Position numbers and translations under genes: made by a program | Notes under the pieces: generated by a model | The model's input: only the letters and a program-made list of their open reading frames with translations | The model's database searches: none | What the model was told of the DNA's origin: nothing | In this document: in pieces, positions 16,602 through 25,676 of the stretch | How the letters are laid out: the number at the start of each line of letters is the position of its first letter | How positions within the stretch are numbered: the stretch's first letter is position 1 | Assembly (NCBI GenBank): GCA_964514105.1 | Contig: CAZEPJ010000018.1 | Span: forward strand, 1 to 62,632 | Direction: 5' to 3' | DNA length: 62,632 nucleotides | From: CAZEPJ01 sp964514105 | Lineage (GTDB): Bacteria > Desulfobacterota > Desulfocorpusculales > Desulfocorpusculum

Positions 16602-17357
16602 TCAGGGGAGCGTCCCCGCGGCAGAATCCAGGGTGGGGACTATGACGACCCCCCGGGCCTTCATCTCCTCCCGGGCCTGGGCCGTGGTGTCCGCGGCCAC
16701 GCCCCTGCACAGATCGTCCACCACCATCACCTCGTATCTTGCCGCCACCGCGTCCAGGGCCGTGGCCTTGACGCAATAGTCCGCGGCGATGCCGTACACG
16801 ATCAGCTTCCTGACGCCCCTCGTCTTGAGGATCGGATCCAGCTCGGTCCTCCGGCCGCCGTCGTCCTGAAACCCCGAGTAGCTGTCCCAGGCCCGGTCCT
16901 GGCCCTTCCTCACGATGGCCGCAAAGAGCCGCTTGTCCATGAGGATCCGGGCATTCTGCGTCCCCTGGACACAGTGGGGGGGCCACAGGACCTGATCCCT
17001 GTCCTTGATCCGCACGACGTCGAACGCCTTCCTGCCCGGATGGTTGGTGAAGAAGGACACGTGGTCCGCGGGGTGCCAATCCTGGGTCCCGTAAATGGGA
17101 TAGCCGGCCTTGCTCAGACCCTCCGTGGCCCTTCTGACCCGGTTCACGAAGGCCCGGTCGGTACCCGGGACCGCCAGGGAGCCCTTCTTCCAGATCGTGA
17201 AATCCCCCTGCACGTCCACCACGATGATCGCGGTCTCCGGGGGGTCCCATGCCGCCCCGCCCCACGCCATCCTGAATGCCCCGCATCCTTCGCCCGGCCC
17301 CCGCGGCCTTGGGGCAGGCCGGGCCGCAGCCCTTCTCCCGTCGCATCCTCTGTTCAT
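16602..17357 (-). CDS. Nicotinamidase/isochorismatase-family hydrolase
   Basis: 251-residue cysteine hydrolase. The catalytic Asp is in IIVVDVQGDF, the metal site in DWHPADHVSF, and the nucleophile in GIAADYCVKATALDA, a pattern typical of nicotinamidase (PncA) within the superfamily. About 40 extra residues, Arg/Pro-rich and without a signal peptide, precede the domain. The start at 17357 has GGAGGGGG just upstream; an ATGA overlap with dctM at 17396 would give a longer form. It is the last gene of a TRAP operon, so it may act on an imported amide rather than only in NAD salvage. Confidence 0.82.
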   Translation of the reverse strand: MNRGCDGRRAAARPAPRPRGPGEGCGAFRMAWGGAAWDPPETAIIVVDVQGDFTIWKKGSLAVPGTDRAFVNRVRRATEGLSKAGYPIYGTQDWHPADHVSFFTNHPGRKAFDVVRIKDRDQVLWPPHCVQGTQNARILMDKRLFAAIVRKGQDRAWDSYSGFQDDGGRRTELDPILKTRGVRKLIVYGIAADYCVKATALDAVAARYEVMVVDDLCRGVAADTTAQAREEMKARGVVIVPTLDSAAGTLP

Positions 17358-17392
17358 TCGTCCCCCTCCCATTCCCCGTGCGCGGCGGCGCA

Positions 17393-18700
17393 TCATCTCC
17401 CCATGAGGCCGGGCAGATACAGGGCGATCTCGGGAAAGACGGCGAGCAGCACCGCCACGGCCATCACGGCCATGAGAAACGGCATGGCGCCCCGGAAGAT
17501 CTCTGCCATGGGCACATCCTTGGCCACCCCCGCCAGGGTGTAGATGTTGAGCCCCACAGGGGGCGTGATCAGCCCCGCCTCCATCATGAGAACCGCCATC
17601 ACCCCGAACCAAATGGGGTCGAAGCCCAGGGCCGCCACGACCGGGAAGACCACGGGCAGGGTGAGGACCATCATGGAGACCGAGTCCAGAACGCACCCAA
17701 GGACCAAGTAGATGAGCACGATGCTGGCCAGGACCACATATCGGGACACGGCCAGTCCCGCGATCCAGCCGGAGACCGCCGCCGGGATGGTGGAAAGGGC
17801 CAGGAAGTAACTGAAGACCGTCGCGCCGGCCACCAGGAAGAGCACCATGACCGAGATCCTGGCGGCCTCCAGCAGGGAGTCCTTCATCCCTTTCCAGCTC
17901 ATCCGCCCCCTGGCCAGGATGAGGACCCAAAGGGAGCAGGCGCCCACGGCCCCGGCCTCGGTGGGATTGATGAAGCCCAGATAGATCCCGCCCATCACGA
18001 TGAGGAAGACCGTGAGGGTCTCCCAGATCCCCTTGACGGCCAGAAGCATTTCCCTGGAGGAGATCCGATCCGCGGCCGCCGGCGCCACAGCGGGGTTCAG
18101 CTTGACCCAACCCACGACCACCGAGGCGTACCCCAGGGAAAGAAGGATCCCGGGCAGGATGCCGGACACGAGCAGCTTGCCGATGGACTGCTCCGTGAGC
18201 ATGCCATAGACCACGAAGCCCAGGCTGGGCGGGATGAGAAAGCTCAGCGTCCCGCCGGCCGCCACCACCCCGGTGGCCAGCCGGGGGGCATAGCCCAGGC
18301 GGCGCATCTCCGGCAGGGCCACGCTGCCCATGGCGGCCGATGCCGCCACCGATGAGCCGCTCACGGCGGCGAACCCTGCGCAGGCCGCGATGGTCGCCAC
18401 CCCCAGCCCCCCCGGCCAGCGCCGGAACCATGTGTGGAATGCCCCGTACAGACTTCGGGTGACGCCCCCTTCATTGGCGAAGCTCCCCATGAGGATGAAC
18501 AGGGGGATGATGCTGTACGGATAGTGCGAGGCCACGCCGTAAACCGTCTGCGCCACGGTGGGCAGTGCCGCCTCCAGGGAGGTCAGGTGCCAGATGCCCA
18601 GAAAACCCACGAACATCATCAGGAAGGCGATGGGCATCCCCAGGGCCAGGAACACCACCAGGAGCCCGCTGCCCAGGATCCCTGCCAGGATGGGGCTCAC
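17393..18700 (-). CDS. dctM: TRAP transporter large permease (DctM), system 3
   Basis: 435 residues, the usual DctM length, with about 11-12 hydrophobic segments. Characteristic blocks are YPYSIIPLFILMGSFANEGG, AACAGFAAVSGSSVAASAAM, VAAGGTLSFLIPPSLGFVVYG and INPTEAGAVGA. The GTG start at 18700 overlaps the dctQ stop (GTGA) and has GGAGG five bases upstream. It contrasts with the expanded DctM of system 2. Solute specificity is set by the DctP partner and is unknown. Confidence 0.93.
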   Translation of the reverse strand: MSPILAGILGSGLLVVFLALGMPIAFLMMFVGFLGIWHLTSLEAALPTVAQTVYGVASHYPYSIIPLFILMGSFANEGGVTRSLYGAFHTWFRRWPGGLGVATIAACAGFAAVSGSSVAASAAMGSVALPEMRRLGYAPRLATGVVAAGGTLSFLIPPSLGFVVYGMLTEQSIGKLLVSGILPGILLSLGYASVVVGWVKLNPAVAPAAADRISSREMLLAVKGIWETLTVFLIVMGGIYLGFINPTEAGAVGACSLWVLILARGRMSWKGMKDSLLEAARISVMVLFLVAGATVFSYFLALSTIPAAVSGWIAGLAVSRYVVLASIVLIYLVLGCVLDSVSMMVLTLPVVFPVVAALGFDPIWFGVMAVLMMEAGLITPPVGLNIYTLAGVAKDVPMAEIFRGAMPFLMAVMAVAVLLAVFPEIALYLPGLMGR

Positions 18701-19182
18701 GGCCGCCTCCCCACGATCCGCCCGACGGACGAGACCAGATCGATCCACAGCTCCAGCCACAGGAAGGAGCCGCCCACGCACACCAGGAGCTTGAATGGCC
18801 ACTGGGGCACCCGAAGCTGGTCCGAGACGGCCCGCTCCCGCACCGCCTCCAGGAAGCCGGAGCCCACCAGGATCGTCACGACGGTCAGACAGGCCAGGAT
18901 CGTCACCGCCTGGGCAAGGGCCTGTCCGCGCGGCGAGAGGCGCCTGGTCAGGAAGTCCACGCCGACGTGCCCCTTGACCTGCTGGGTGTACGCGGCGCCC
19001 AGGAGGATCATCACGGAGAGCAGATACTCGGAAAGCTCGAAGGCGCCGGGGACGGGCTTGTCCAAGAACGACCGGCCCACCACGTCGGCCACGGTCAGAA
19101 GCATCAAGGGGATGGCCAGGCACATCCCGGCGAAGCACAAGGAATAGCTCACCGCGTGGACCACCGCCTTGAACCGCTCCAT
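18697..19182 (-). CDS. dctQ: TRAP transporter small permease (DctQ), system 3
   Basis: 161-residue four-helix subunit. Family features are LLTVADVVGRSFLDKPVPGA and KGHVGVDFLTRRL. The ATG at 19182 has a G-rich ribosome site. It lies 43 bases after dctP and overlaps dctM, forming a dctP-dctQ-dctM-hydrolase operon on the minus strand. Confidence 0.92.
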   Translation of the reverse strand: MERFKAVVHAVSYSLCFAGMCLAIPLMLLTVADVVGRSFLDKPVPGAFELSEYLLSVMILLGAAYTQQVKGHVGVDFLTRRLSPRGQALAQAVTILACLTVVTILVGSGFLEAVRERAVSDQLRVPQWPFKLLVCVGGSFLWLELWIDLVSSVGRIVGRRP

Positions 19183-19225
19183 GATCCCCCCCCTCACGGG
19201 GCTGCGGATTCCGGCCGGCGCGTCC

Positions 19226-20308
19226 CTATGGCTTCCTGAACTCGGGGGGGCAGGATACCAGTTCGATCCCGCGCTTCTCGCACTCCTCGTTCATGATGGC
19301 CACCGCCTTGCCGCCGGGCAGGCCCCTGGCCTCCAGGTCCGCCACCCAGGCCCTTGTGACCTCCCGAAACCCGCCGTACCAGCGCTCGGCCTCCCCCCTG
19401 GAGAGTTCCACCAACTGGACGCCTCCCCCTTCGATCTCCTTCATGAGCTTGGGGTATTCCGCCCGGGTCAGGCCGCCCGAGGTCCTGAACGGGTTGCTGC
19501 ACAGCGCATCGATCAACTCCCGCTGCTCCTCCTGCAGCCTGTTCCAGCTGGCCAGGTTCATCACCGTGCCTTCGGAGACGCACCCGAACGTGCACACGGT
19601 GCCGTACCGGGCCACCTCGTGCAGCTTGAAGGCGAGGATCGAAGGGGGGCAGGTGACGATGCCGTCCACGGCGCCGGTCTCCATGGCCATGTACACGTCG
19701 CCCAGGGGCATGAAGATCGGCTCCGCACCCAGGGCCTTGATGTAATTGCTCTGGTGCCCTCCGGGAGAGCGCAGCTTCTTGCCCTTGAGGTCCTCCATCC
19801 TGGCCACGGGTCTCTTGGTCCAAATGAAGGACTGGATGCATCCGTTCAGCTCCAGGACCTTGACCGCCTTGAACTCGTCCCGGAGGATTCGGCCGTAGAC
19901 GGCGTTGCCGATGTCCGCGGCCACGTCCTTGCCGTCGATCCAGACGGCCAGCGACAGGACATCGGCAAGGGGGAAACGCCCCGGCGTCCAGGTGGCCGTG
20001 AAGTAGCCCATGTCCGAGAGGCCCTTGGCCACGATATCGAAGTGCTCAGGCCCCTTGCCCAGGGCCCCGCCCGCAAAGAGCGTGTAGTCCAGTTTGCCCG
20101 CCCCTTTCTCCTTCATCATCTCCAGCATGGGCGTCCAGACGGTCTTGACCTCCCGGCTCAGCGGCGGATGCCACGTGCTGAACCGAAGCCTGGTTGTCCG
20201 GGCATGAACGAATGAAGTGCCGCACAGACCCGCGCCCAGGGCTGCGCCGCCCATGACCATCCCCTTGAGGAACCCCCGCCTCGTCGAGCCGTCCCGTCGC
20301 CGGCACAT
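19226..20308 (-). CDS. dctP: TRAP transporter periplasmic solute-binding protein (DctP), system 3
   Basis: 360-residue TRAP receptor. The N-terminus has a twin-arginine signal (STRRGFLKGMVMGGAALGAG). The mature part shows PLGDVYMAMETGAVDGIVT, the normal pocket-helix region of the family. The ATG at 20308 follows AAGGAAG. Upstream, TTGACA (20426-20421, minus) may be the -35 of its promoter, but the -10 is poor. It is divergent from ispG. The ligand is unknown. Confidence 0.92.
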   Translation of the reverse strand: MCRRRDGSTRRGFLKGMVMGGAALGAGLCGTSFVHARTTRLRFSTWHPPLSREVKTVWTPMLEMMKEKGAGKLDYTLFAGGALGKGPEHFDIVAKGLSDMGYFTATWTPGRFPLADVLSLAVWIDGKDVAADIGNAVYGRILRDEFKAVKVLELNGCIQSFIWTKRPVARMEDLKGKKLRSPGGHQSNYIKALGAEPIFMPLGDVYMAMETGAVDGIVTCPPSILAFKLHEVARYGTVCTFGCVSEGTVMNLASWNRLQEEQRELIDALCSNPFRTSGGLTRAEYPKLMKEIEGGGVQLVELSRGEAERWYGGFREVTRAWVADLEARGLPGGKAVAIMNEECEKRGIELVSCPPEFRKP

Positions 20309-20460
20309 GCCTGCTTCCTTCCCCCCCCGCCCGGGTGAACGCTGCAGTCCGCCTCGGAGCACCTCGACCCATGGCCGCGGCCCTGGCGCCTCATTCCATT
20401 CAACAACGACCCCACCCCCCGTTGTCAAGGGTCAAGGGGGCCCAGGCGTGGGGCTGCGGC

Positions 20461-20490
20461 TTGACACCCAGGAAACCCGTTTCCTATACT
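20461..20490 (+). promoter_or_regulatory. ispG promoter with an internal palindrome
   Basis: TTGACA (20461-20466), an 18-base spacer and TATACT (20485-20490). The spacer contains AGGAAACCCGTTTCCT (20470-20485), an inverted repeat with 6-base arms, which could be an operator occluding RNA polymerase. No matching regulator is evident. Confidence 0.65.
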
Positions 20491-20584
20491 CAGGAACGGA
20501 AGTCGGCCTCACACAAGGCGTCTCGCGATTCCCCGGTGGAAGCGCCGCGGCGGCACGTCCGACCCCATGATCCAGAGGTGACCC

Positions 20585-21688
20585 TTGGCATTCAGGGAGC
20601 GACGCAAGACGCGGCCGGTCCGCGTCGGCCCGGTGACGGTGGGGGGCGGCACCCCCGTGATCGTGCAGTCCATGACCAACACCGACACCCGGGACGTGAA
20701 GGCCACCGCGGCCCAGATCCACCGGCTCCAACTCGTGGGGTGCGAGATCGTCCGTTGCGCGGTGCCGGACGTGGCCGCAGCCCGGGCCCTGGGAGCGATC
20801 CGTCAGGCCGTGTCCATCCCCGTGGTGGCGGACATCCACTTCGACCATCGTCTGGCGCTGGAGGCGCTGCGGCAGGGGGCGGATGGACTTCGCATCAATC
20901 CGGGCAATATCGGCGGCCGGCGCAAGGTGGGCGAGTTGGTGGCCGCTGCCAAGGAGCGCGCCGTCCCCATCCGCATCGGCGTCAATTCGGGTTCCCTGGA
21001 GAAGGATATCCTGGAGAGGGAGGGGGGGGTCACCCCCCAGGGGATGGTCGAGAGCGGGCTGCGCCATGTGCGCATCTTGGAGGAGATGGGGTATGGAGAG
21101 ATCAAGATCTCCCTCAAGGCCCCCGACGTTCTGCGGACCTATGAGGCATACTGCCTGATGTCCCAGCGGGTGAACTATCCCCTCCATCTGGGCATCACCG
21201 AGGCCGGTACCACCTTCTCCGGGACCATCAAGTCTTCCGTTGGCCTGGGGCTCCTCCTCGCCCAGGGGATCGGCGACACCCTCCGGGTCTCTCTCACCGG
21301 AGACCCCGAGGACGAGGTGCGGGTGGCATACGGCATCCTCGGGGCCCTGGGGCTCCGTCGGCGGGGGGTGGAGCTCATCTCCTGCCCCACCTGCGGCCGG
21401 ACCCAGGTGGACCTCATCCCGGTCGCCCTGGAGGTCGAGCGTCGGCTGGCCCATGTGGACGTCCCACTGCAGGTGGCGGTCATGGGCTGCGCCGTGAACG
21501 GTCCGGGAGAGGCCCGGGAGGCCGACGTGGGGATTTGCGGCGGGAAGCGCAACTGGCTCCTGTTCCGCAAGGGGGAGGTGGTGGGCAAGATCGGGCCCAA
21601 GGAGGTTGTGGACGTCCTCGTTGCGGAGGTGGAGGCCGAGGCCCGGGCCCGAGGGTGGCGCCCGCCGGTCCCATCCGCGGGGCGTTGA
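20585..21688 (+). CDS. ispG: 4-hydroxy-3-methylbut-2-en-1-yl diphosphate synthase (IspG/GcpE)
   Basis: 367-residue 4Fe-4S enzyme of the MEP isoprenoid pathway that reduces MEcPP to HMBPP. The N-terminal TIM barrel has VGGGTPVIVQSMTNTDT and GCEIVRCAVPD. The C-terminal domain carries the cluster ligands in ISCPTCGRTQVD and AVMGCAVNGPGEA. The start is a TTG at 20585, preceded by AGAGGTGA; no in-frame ATG or GTG gives the normal N-terminus. It heads a likely ispG-proS-relA cluster and has its own near-consensus promoter. Confidence 0.95.
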   Translation: MAFRERRKTRPVRVGPVTVGGGTPVIVQSMTNTDTRDVKATAAQIHRLQLVGCEIVRCAVPDVAAARALGAIRQAVSIPVVADIHFDHRLALEALRQGADGLRINPGNIGGRRKVGELVAAAKERAVPIRIGVNSGSLEKDILEREGGVTPQGMVESGLRHVRILEEMGYGEIKISLKAPDVLRTYEAYCLMSQRVNYPLHLGITEAGTTFSGTIKSSVGLGLLLAQGIGDTLRVSLTGDPEDEVRVAYGILGALGLRRRGVELISCPTCGRTQVDLIPVALEVERRLAHVDVPLQVAVMGCAVNGPGEAREADVGICGGKRNWLLFRKGEVVGKIGPKEVVDVLVAEVEAEARARGWRPPVPSAGR

Positions 21689-21771
21689 ACGCCGGGCGAA
21701 GGGCCCTCCCCCCTCTCATGGGCGAACGATGGCCAGGGGCGGTTTCCAACCCCGTACTTCCTGGAGGTGTG

Positions 21772-23532
21772 ATGCGTCTTTCCCAGATGTTCCTGCCCAC
21801 GGAAAGGGAGGACCGATCCGAGGCCGTGGTGGCCAGTCATCGGCTGATGCTGCGTGCTGGGATGATCCGGCAGCTCACGGCGGGGGTCTACTCGCAGCTT
21901 CCCATGGGACTCCGGTCGGTGCGCAAGGTCGCCCAGATCGTCCGTGAGGAGATGAACCGGGCGGGGGCCCAGGAGCTGTTCCTCCCGGCCTTGCAGCCGG
22001 CGGACCTGTGGCGGGAGAGCGGACGATGGGAGCATTTCGGGCCGGAGCTCGTTCGTCTCCGGGACCGCAACGACCGGGAGTTCTGCCTCGGGCCCACCCA
22101 CGAGGAGGTGATCACGGACCTCGTTCGGAGGGAGATCCGGTCCTACCGTCAGCTTCCCGTCAATCTTTACCAGATCCAGACCAAGTTCCGGGATGAACGG
22201 CGGCCTCGCTTCGGCGTCATGCGGGGGCGGGAGTTCACCATGAAGGATGCGTACAGCTTCGATGCGTCGGACCGGGGGGCCGAGGAGAGCTACCGCAAGA
22301 TGTACGAAGCGTACTGCCGCATATTCCGCCGCTGCGGCCTGCGTTTCCGGGCGGTGGAGGCGGAAAGCGGCCCCATCGGGGGGAGCTACAGCCATGAGTT
22401 CATGGTCCTGGCGGCCTCGGGCGAGGACGCCATCGTGAGCTGCGACCGCTGCGAGTACGCGGCCAACGTGGAGCGCGCCGAGGTCGCCTCCCGCCGGGAG
22501 GATCCGAGACCGGCGGCCGTGCCCGCGCCCGTGGAGGCCGTTCATACGCCCGGCATGCGAACCGTTGAGGAGGTCTGCGGATTCCTGCACGTGGAGCCTT
22601 CCCGCTTGATCAAGACCATGATCTACCGGGCAGCGGGAGAGCCGGCCGTGGTCCTGGTGCGCGGCGATCGGGACGTCAACGAGGCCAAGGTGCGGCGGGC
22701 CTTGGGATGTGAGGAACTGGAGCTGGCCGACGAGGCGCTGGTGCGGGAGATCACGGGCGCTCCCATGGGCTTCGCGGGCCCCATGGGGTTGGGGAGCGGG
22801 CGGGGGGGCGAGCGGTTGAGGATCCTGGCGGATCACGAGATCCGTTCCGTGGTCGATGGCGTCACCGGGGCCAACCGGGCCGATTATCATCTGGTGCACG
22901 TGAACGCCGCCAGGGACATCCAGGCAGCCGAGTACGGGGATTTCCGCGTGGCCCGGGCCGGCGACCCGTGCCCCCGGTGCTCGGACGGGGTGCTGGAGGA
23001 ATGGCGTGGCATCGAGGTGGGGCATGTCTTCAAGTTGGGCACCAAGTACAGTGAGGCCATGGGGGCCACCTTCCAGGATGACCGGGGAGGGGATCGGCCC
23101 ATGATCATGGGCTGTTACGGCATCGGAATCGAGCGGACCGTAGCCGCGGCCATCGAGCAGCACCACGACGACCATGGCATCGTCTTCCCCATGCCCATCG
23201 CGCCGTACCACGTCATCGTCCTTTGCCTCCAGCCGGAGAGGCCGGAGGTGGAAGCGGGATCGGAGAGGATCTATGCAGAGCTGGCGGCAGCCGGCGTGGA
23301 GGTCCTGCTGGACGACCGGCCCGAGCGGCCCGGGAGCAAGTTCAAGGATGCGGACCTCATCGGCATCCCGCTTCGGATCAACGTCGGCGCCCGCCTGACC
23401 AAGGAGGGCAAGGTGGAGCTGAGGCACCGGGCCACGGGGGAGGTGGAACTCCTCGCCATGGAGGAGGTGGCGGCCCGGGTGAAGGAGATCGTGCGTGATC
23501 AGGTTGAACGAGATCCTGGATCGGGTCGCTGA
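21772..23532 (+). CDS. proS: Prolyl-tRNA synthetase, bacterial type
   Basis: 586-residue class II synthetase that charges tRNA-Pro. Motif 1 (RKVAQIVREEMNRAGAQELF), motif 2 (TKFRDERRPRFGVMRGREF, with MKDAYSF after it) and motif 3 (GCYGIGIERTVAA) are all present. An editing (INS) domain that clears Ala-tRNA-Pro lies between motifs 2 and 3 (about residues 225-400). The ATG at 21772 follows GGAGGTG. Its 3' end overlaps relA by 38 bases, so the two are coupled. Confidence 0.97.
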   Translation: MRLSQMFLPTEREDRSEAVVASHRLMLRAGMIRQLTAGVYSQLPMGLRSVRKVAQIVREEMNRAGAQELFLPALQPADLWRESGRWEHFGPELVRLRDRNDREFCLGPTHEEVITDLVRREIRSYRQLPVNLYQIQTKFRDERRPRFGVMRGREFTMKDAYSFDASDRGAEESYRKMYEAYCRIFRRCGLRFRAVEAESGPIGGSYSHEFMVLAASGEDAIVSCDRCEYAANVERAEVASRREDPRPAAVPAPVEAVHTPGMRTVEEVCGFLHVEPSRLIKTMIYRAAGEPAVVLVRGDRDVNEAKVRRALGCEELELADEALVREITGAPMGFAGPMGLGSGRGGERLRILADHEIRSVVDGVTGANRADYHLVHVNAARDIQAAEYGDFRVARAGDPCPRCSDGVLEEWRGIEVGHVFKLGTKYSEAMGATFQDDRGGDRPMIMGCYGIGIERTVAAAIEQHHDDHGIVFPMPIAPYHVIVLCLQPERPEVEAGSERIYAELAAAGVEVLLDDRPERPGSKFKDADLIGIPLRINVGARLTKEGKVELRHRATGEVELLAMEEVAARVKEIVRDQVERDPGSGR

Positions 23533-25645
23533 GTATGACTCCCACGCGGACCTGGATCTGATCCAGAAGGCCTATGTCTTCTCGGCCAAGGTCCATCAGG
23601 GGCAGACCCGCCTTTCCGGAGAGCCCTACCTCACGCATCCCTTGGCCGTGGCAGCCCTCCTGGCCGACCTGCGGCTGGACGCCGGGACCGTGGCCACAGG
23701 TCTCCTGCACGACGTAGTGGAGGACACCCGGACGACCCACCAGGAGATCCGCGAGATCTTCGGAGACGAGATCGCCGAACTCGTGGACGGCGTGACCAAG
23801 CTCTCTCGCATGAGCTTCAGCTCCAGGGAGGCTCACCAGGCCGAGAACTTCCGCAAGATGATCCTGGCCATGTCCAAGGACATCCGGATCATCCTCATCA
23901 AGCTGGCCGACCGCCTCCACAACATGCGCACCCTGGAGTATCACAGCCGGGAGGCCCAGATCCGCATCGCCCGCGAGACCCTGGATGTGTACGCCCCCAT
24001 CGCCCACCGCCTGGGCATCACCTGGATCAAGCGGGAACTGGAGGACCGGGCCTTCCGTTTCCTGGAGCCCGAGGCCTTCCATGAGCTGGTCAGAAAGGTG
24101 GACCAGGCCCGGGTGGAAGGGGAGGAATACACCCTCGAGGTCGTGGAGATCATTCGAAGCGAACTCACGGTTCACGACCTCAAGCCCGAGGTGTACGGGC
24201 GGTACAAGCACTACTACAGCATCTTCAAGAAGATGCAGAGCCAGCACCTTCCGTTCGAGGAGCTGTACGATCTGGTGGCCTTCCGCATCATCCTGAGAAA
24301 CAAGGCCGAGTGCTACGCGGCCCTGGGGTACATCCACGCGCTGTGGCAGCCCATCCCCGGGAAGTTCAACGACTATATCGCAGTGCCCAAGCCCAACGGA
24401 TACCAGTCCCTGCACACCACGGTCTTCGGGCCACGCAAGAAGCGCATGGAGGTGCAGATCCGAACGGAGCGGATGCACCGCATCGCCGAAGAGGGGATCG
24501 CCGCCCATTGGCGGTACAAGGAGGGGCGCCTCGTCCAGGACCAGTCGGACGACAAGCTGGCTTGGGTGCGCCAGATCCTGGACTGGCAGCAGGAGCTGGA
24601 CGACCCCAGGGAGTTCCTGGATATGGTCAAGGTCGAGCTCTTCCCCGACGAGGTTTACGTGCTGTCGCCCAAGGGGGCGGTCAAGCAACTGCCCAAGGGA
24701 TCGACGCCGGTGGACTTCGCGTACAGCGTCCACACCGAGGTGGGGCACCAGTGCGTCGGGGCCAAGGTGAACGACAAGCTCGTGCCCCTTCGAACGGAGT
24801 TGCGGACGGGTGACGTGGTGGAGATCGTCACCCAACCCGATCACAAGCCGTCGCGCGATTGGCTCAAGTTCGTCAAGACGTCCCGGGCCAGGGCCAAGGT
24901 CAAGCAGTGGATCAAGTTGGAGGAGCGCAACCGCTCCCTGGCGCTGGGACGGGAGCTGTGCGAGAAGGAGTTCCACCGCCACGGCCTCAGTCTGGGAAAG
25001 CTTTCCAGGACGTCCCGGATGGAAGAGGTGATCCGAGACCTGGGATTCGGGGAGTTGGAGGAACTCATCGTAGCCGTTGGCTACGGGAAGATATCCCCCA
25101 AGTCCGTGGTGGGGTCCTTCCTGCCCGAGGCCCAGCCCAAGTCCGACGAGACAGCCCTGCAGACCCTCCCCGTGAAAGGCGGGAGGGTGAAACCCCGTTC
25201 GGTCCGCGGCGGCGTTCGGGTCCAGGGCGTGGACGACGTGCTGGTCCATTTCGCCCGCTGCTGCCAACCGCTGCCGGGGGACAAGGTGGCGGGCTTCATC
25301 ACCCGGGGACGGGGCGTGACCGTGCACGCCCGGGACTGCGCCAACCTCCAGATCGTGGACTCCGAGCGCCTCATCCCCGTGGAGTGGAACGTGGAGCAGG
25401 GGGGAAGCCATCTGGTGCGGGTCCGTGTCCTGTGTGCGGACAGGAAGGGCATCCTGGCCTCCATCGCCAACACCCTGAGCCAGTCGGACATCAACATCAC
25501 CAATGCCCAGGTGCAGACGACCCCTGACAGAAAGGCCATGGGCGTCTTCGAGGTGGAGGTCAAGGATCTCAAGCATCTGGAGGGAGCCCTCCAGGCGGTC
25601 CGCCGCATCGGAGACGTGTTCGAGGCGGACCGGATACGCACATGA
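23495..25645 (+). CDS. relA: RelA/SpoT bifunctional (p)ppGpp synthetase/hydrolase
   Basis: 716-residue stringent-response enzyme. The HD hydrolase domain is intact (GLLHDVVEDT, about residue 75), so ppGpp breakdown is expected. The synthetase domain shows YDLVAFRIILRNKAECYAAL and FNDYIAVPKPNGYQSLHTTV. A TGS domain follows (about 395-455), then a conserved Cys-containing segment and a C-terminal ACT domain. The GTG start at 23495 lies inside proS with AAGGAG at proper spacing. As the only such gene in the window it is likely the Rel-type bifunctional enzyme. Confidence 0.96.
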   Translation: MIRLNEILDRVAEYDSHADLDLIQKAYVFSAKVHQGQTRLSGEPYLTHPLAVAALLADLRLDAGTVATGLLHDVVEDTRTTHQEIREIFGDEIAELVDGVTKLSRMSFSSREAHQAENFRKMILAMSKDIRIILIKLADRLHNMRTLEYHSREAQIRIARETLDVYAPIAHRLGITWIKRELEDRAFRFLEPEAFHELVRKVDQARVEGEEYTLEVVEIIRSELTVHDLKPEVYGRYKHYYSIFKKMQSQHLPFEELYDLVAFRIILRNKAECYAALGYIHALWQPIPGKFNDYIAVPKPNGYQSLHTTVFGPRKKRMEVQIRTERMHRIAEEGIAAHWRYKEGRLVQDQSDDKLAWVRQILDWQQELDDPREFLDMVKVELFPDEVYVLSPKGAVKQLPKGSTPVDFAYSVHTEVGHQCVGAKVNDKLVPLRTELRTGDVVEIVTQPDHKPSRDWLKFVKTSRARAKVKQWIKLEERNRSLALGRELCEKEFHRHGLSLGKLSRTSRMEEVIRDLGFGELEELIVAVGYGKISPKSVVGSFLPEAQPKSDETALQTLPVKGGRVKPRSVRGGVRVQGVDDVLVHFARCCQPLPGDKVAGFITRGRGVTVHARDCANLQIVDSERLIPVEWNVEQGGSHLVRVRVLCADRKGILASIANTLSQSDINITNAQVQTTPDRKAMGVFEVEVKDLKHLEGALQAVRRIGDVFEADRIRT

Positions 25646-25676
25646 GACCCACCGGGACGCGCCCCGAGGGGACGGG

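Noticed and set aside
21175..23427. A 750-codon antisense frame opposite proS, and a similar 732-codon frame opposite relA (23378-25576)
   Set aside because: High-GC DNA gives long antisense frames. Their peptides are low-complexity Gly/His/Asp-rich with no family similarity, while the plus strand encodes clear enzymes.
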